A stretch of 64,000 bases of DNA, from the NCBI RefSeq assembly GCF_040412085.2, contig NZ_CP115921.1, forward strand, positions 744,001 through 808,000, given 5' to 3'. Under the pieces are notes generated by a model that was not told the DNA's origin, did not search any database, and saw nothing but the letters and a program-made list of their open reading frames with translations. Positions 62,185 through 64,000 of this stretch are shown here, in pieces; position 1 is the first letter of the stretch, and every line of letters begins with the position of its first letter. Both the position numbers and the translations under genes were made by a program. Origin of the DNA: Vibrio sp. CB1-14 (GTDB lineage Bacteria; Pseudomonadota; Gammaproteobacteria; Enterobacterales; Vibrionaceae).

Positions 62185-63678
62185 ATGATTCAAAATAGCT
62201 TCGCTATTACGACAACTTTTATCGCTTACTTGGCGATGATGCTTGCTATCGGCGTGATCGCTTATAAGCGCACGGCGAGTTCAAGCGACTACTTTCTTGG
62301 TGGACGCTCTTTAGGCCCTTGGCCTGCGGCGCTATCTGCTGGTGCATCAGACATGAGTGGATGGCTGCTACTTGGTTTGCCGGGCTACGCCTATGCAGCG
62401 GGTATTGAGGCATTTTGGTTAGCGGGTGGCCTATTGGTGGGTACTTGGCTTAACTGGCTTATCTGCGCGAAACGACTACGTACTTACAGTATTACGACTG
62501 ACGCTCTGACTCTTCCTGAATACTTATCTCGTCGTTTTAACGACAACTCTAAGGTTATTCAGGTTGTATCTGCGTTCTTCATTTTGCTTTTCTTCCTTTT
62601 CTATACCAGTTCTGGTCTAGTGGCAGGCGGTAAACTGTTTGAAACGGTATTTGGTTTGGACTACACCATCGCAGTTATCATCGGTACTGTGTGTGTTGTG
62701 TCTTACACGCTATTTGGTGGCTTCCTTGCGGTATCTTGGACTGACTTAGTTCAAGGCCTACTAATGGCAGCAGCGCTAATGATTGTACCGGTGATCGGTA
62801 TGCAAGGTGGTCTTGGTCAGCTAACGGCAGACCTCAAAGCGATTAACCCTGAACTGCTGACACTTTGGAATGACGCGAAAGGTCAGCCTTTGTCTGCAGT
62901 TGCCATCATTTCATTGGTCGCATGGGGCTTAGGTTACTTTGGCCAGCCACACATTTTGGCGCGTTTTAAAGCATCACGTAGCAACAAAGATCTAACGACG
63001 GCGCGCCGCATTGCGGTCATTTGGTCTGGCCTTTCTATGATTGGTGCATTGCTAGTGGGCGTGGTTGGTCTTGTATACATCACTAATACCGGCGGTGACG
63101 TTCTAGCAGATGGTGAGAAGATCTTCATGCTGCTTGTGAACGCGCTATTCCATCCTGTGATTGCGGGTATCTTGCTTGCGGCAATTTTAGCAGCAATCAT
63201 GAGTACGGCGGATTCACAGCTATTGGTGTCATCTTCAGCATTGGCAGAAGATTTCTACAAGCAAGTCATCAACAAAGATGCGACTTCTGAGCAAGTTGTG
63301 ATGGTTGGTCGTGTTGGTGTTGTTTTGCTATCTGTTATCGCGCTGGTGCTTGCCATGACGCCAGACAGTTCGGTGCTTGGTCTAGTCTCTTACGCTTGGG
63401 CAGGCTTTGGTGCGGCGTTTGGTCCTGCAATCCTACTTAGCCTTTACTGGGCAGGTATGAACCGTAATGGTGCTATCGCAGGTATCATCGTTGGTGGTGT
63501 GACCATCGTTGTATGGAAGCAGCTTTCTGGCGGTATCTTTGATATCTACGAAATCGTCCCTGGATTCATTCTATCTTGGATTTCAATCATGGTAGTGAGC
63601 TCAATGACGGGCGGCCCTGATAAAGCGGTTCAGGCGCAACATGCGACGTTTGAGAAGAACTTGGTTGAGTTAGACTAA
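62185..63678 (+). CDS. putP: Sodium/proline symporter PutP
   Basis: A 497-residue solute/sodium symporter with about 13 membrane helices that imports proline for PutA. Family segments include SDYFLGGRSLGPWPAALSAGASDMSGWLLLGLPGYAY (about 32-70) and GYFGQPHILARFKASRS (about 251-267), and ADSQLLVSSSALAEDFYK (about 345). The ribosome site is tgaggaaataat. It is the last gene of the put operon and is followed by a strong terminator. Confidence 0.95.
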   Translation: MIQNSFAITTTFIAYLAMMLAIGVIAYKRTASSSDYFLGGRSLGPWPAALSAGASDMSGWLLLGLPGYAYAAGIEAFWLAGGLLVGTWLNWLICAKRLRTYSITTDALTLPEYLSRRFNDNSKVIQVVSAFFILLFFLFYTSSGLVAGGKLFETVFGLDYTIAVIIGTVCVVSYTLFGGFLAVSWTDLVQGLLMAAALMIVPVIGMQGGLGQLTADLKAINPELLTLWNDAKGQPLSAVAIISLVAWGLGYFGQPHILARFKASRSNKDLTTARRIAVIWSGLSMIGALLVGVVGLVYITNTGGDVLADGEKIFMLLVNALFHPVIAGILLAAILAAIMSTADSQLLVSSSALAEDFYKQVINKDATSEQVVMVGRVGVVLLSVIALVLAMTPDSSVLGLVSYAWAGFGAAFGPAILLSLYWAGMNRNGAIAGIIVGGVTIVVWKQLSGGIFDIYEIVPGFILSWISIMVVSSMTGGPDKAVQAQHATFEKNLVELD

Positions 63679-63715
63679 GTTAGCTTCAACATCGATGTTA
63701 TTACGATAGCCCCGA

Positions 63716-63745
63716 CTAAGTCGGGGCTATTTTTATCCATACCTT
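63716..63745 (+). terminator. Terminator after putP
   Basis: atagccccga (63716-63725) pairs with tcggggctat (63731-63740) and is followed by Ts. Confidence 0.92.
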
Positions 63746-63768
63746 TATCAAGTTTCAACCGAGAGTTT

Positions 63769-64000
63769 TAGAAGCAATACGCCACACCCACTTCAAATTT
63801 ATGATCATTATCGTTAGGTAAGGCGATGCCTTGTGAGTTCGATTTCATCTCCATATTTGACCTAGTATAGGTGTGTGAAGCTTTACCCACCACAAGCCAT
63901 ATTTGGAAATCGGCTGGCCGTAGTTTTCACCTGCAAGACATCGCCATCTTCCCAAAATAGCTTTCGATTCGCCTCTGCTGAGGCACTCAGATAATTTTGG
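63769..64000 (-). pseudogene. 3' end of an outer-membrane protein-like gene, possibly frameshifted
   Basis: The minus strand encodes a beta-barrel-like end, DFQIWLVVGKASHTYTRSN...HKFEVGVAYCF, stopping at 63769-63771 and ending in Phe as outer-membrane proteins do. Upstream the coherent-looking frame (QNYLSASAEANRKLFWEDGDVLQVKT) is a different one, so a frameshift near 63910-63950 is likely, or only one part is real. The 5' part lies outside the window. I cannot name a family. Confidence 0.35.

Noticed and set aside
1..64000. tRNA or rRNA genes
   Set aside because: I saw no cloverleaf-like or ribosomal sequence in the intergenic regions I read.

Overview
The window is a stretch of Vibrio chromosome 2 around its replication origin. 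It carries parA2/parB2 type partition genes, an iteron-rich origin (oriCII) with a consensus DnaA box, the chromosome 2 initiator gene rctB, and two 15-bp parS2-type centromere sites. V. cholerae-repeat-like integron cassettes and several Vibrio-typical small proteins agree with this. I cannot name the species from sequence alone.

Layout. Bases 1-4018 (minus strand) hold tmcA (C-terminal part outside the window), parB2 and parA2. Bases 4019-5246 are the non-coding rctA/oriCII region. Bases 5247-9111 hold rctB, two small conserved proteins and a YebC-family regulator. Bases 9343-17323 hold a large LacI-like/PAS/GGDEF/EAL protein, a DUF2798 membrane protein, a LysR regulator overlapping a 3-hydroxyisobutyrate dehydrogenase-like gene, a DCC thiol oxidoreductase, a DUF4344 metallopeptidase and GltS. 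Bases 17588-30517 are one 4309-residue secreted adhesin with a LapA-type retention module, about twenty 110-residue repeats and a C-terminal RTX secretion signal. After ldhA and a frameshifted carbohydrate porin, a minus-strand operon (33127-39284) encodes the matching Lap apparatus: LapC-like fusion protein, LapG protease, LapD c-di-GMP receptor and LapB-like ABC exporter. Together these form a c-di-GMP-controlled adhesin display and release system; an outer-membrane TolC/LapE partner is not in the window.

Bases 39643-41380 hold pdxH and an AraC regulator whose gene carries initiator-type iterons. Then comes an accessory island (about 41.7-45.84 kb): an IS1111-group IS110 element with a recognisable bridge RNA, followed by an integrase-less array of three integron cassettes with VCR-like attC sites. 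The cassettes encode a three-gene unit (unknown protein, CCHC zinc knuckle, HNH nuclease), an unknown protein and a DUF2971 protein.

Bases 46006-53059 hold a GntR/UTRA regulator and a six-gene operon (binding protein, phosphodiesterase-like enzyme, two permeases, ATPase, HAD phosphatase) that looks like uptake and hydrolysis of an organophosphate or phosphonate. The two units share a 12-bp operator-like sequence. An RlpA-like lipoprotein lies between them. Bases 53130-57806 encode three minus-strand lipoproteins, one resembling polysaccharide lyases and one with LamG-like domains. The window ends with the proline utilisation operon putA, a stand-alone PutA C-terminal domain and putP, then what looks like the 3' end of an outer-membrane protein gene.

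The most interesting items are the bridge RNA whose two guides match both flanks of its own insertion, the integrase-less cassette array with its HNH/zinc-knuckle operon, the scattered RctB-type iterons 7-55 kb from the origin, and the complete Lap system beside its adhesin.
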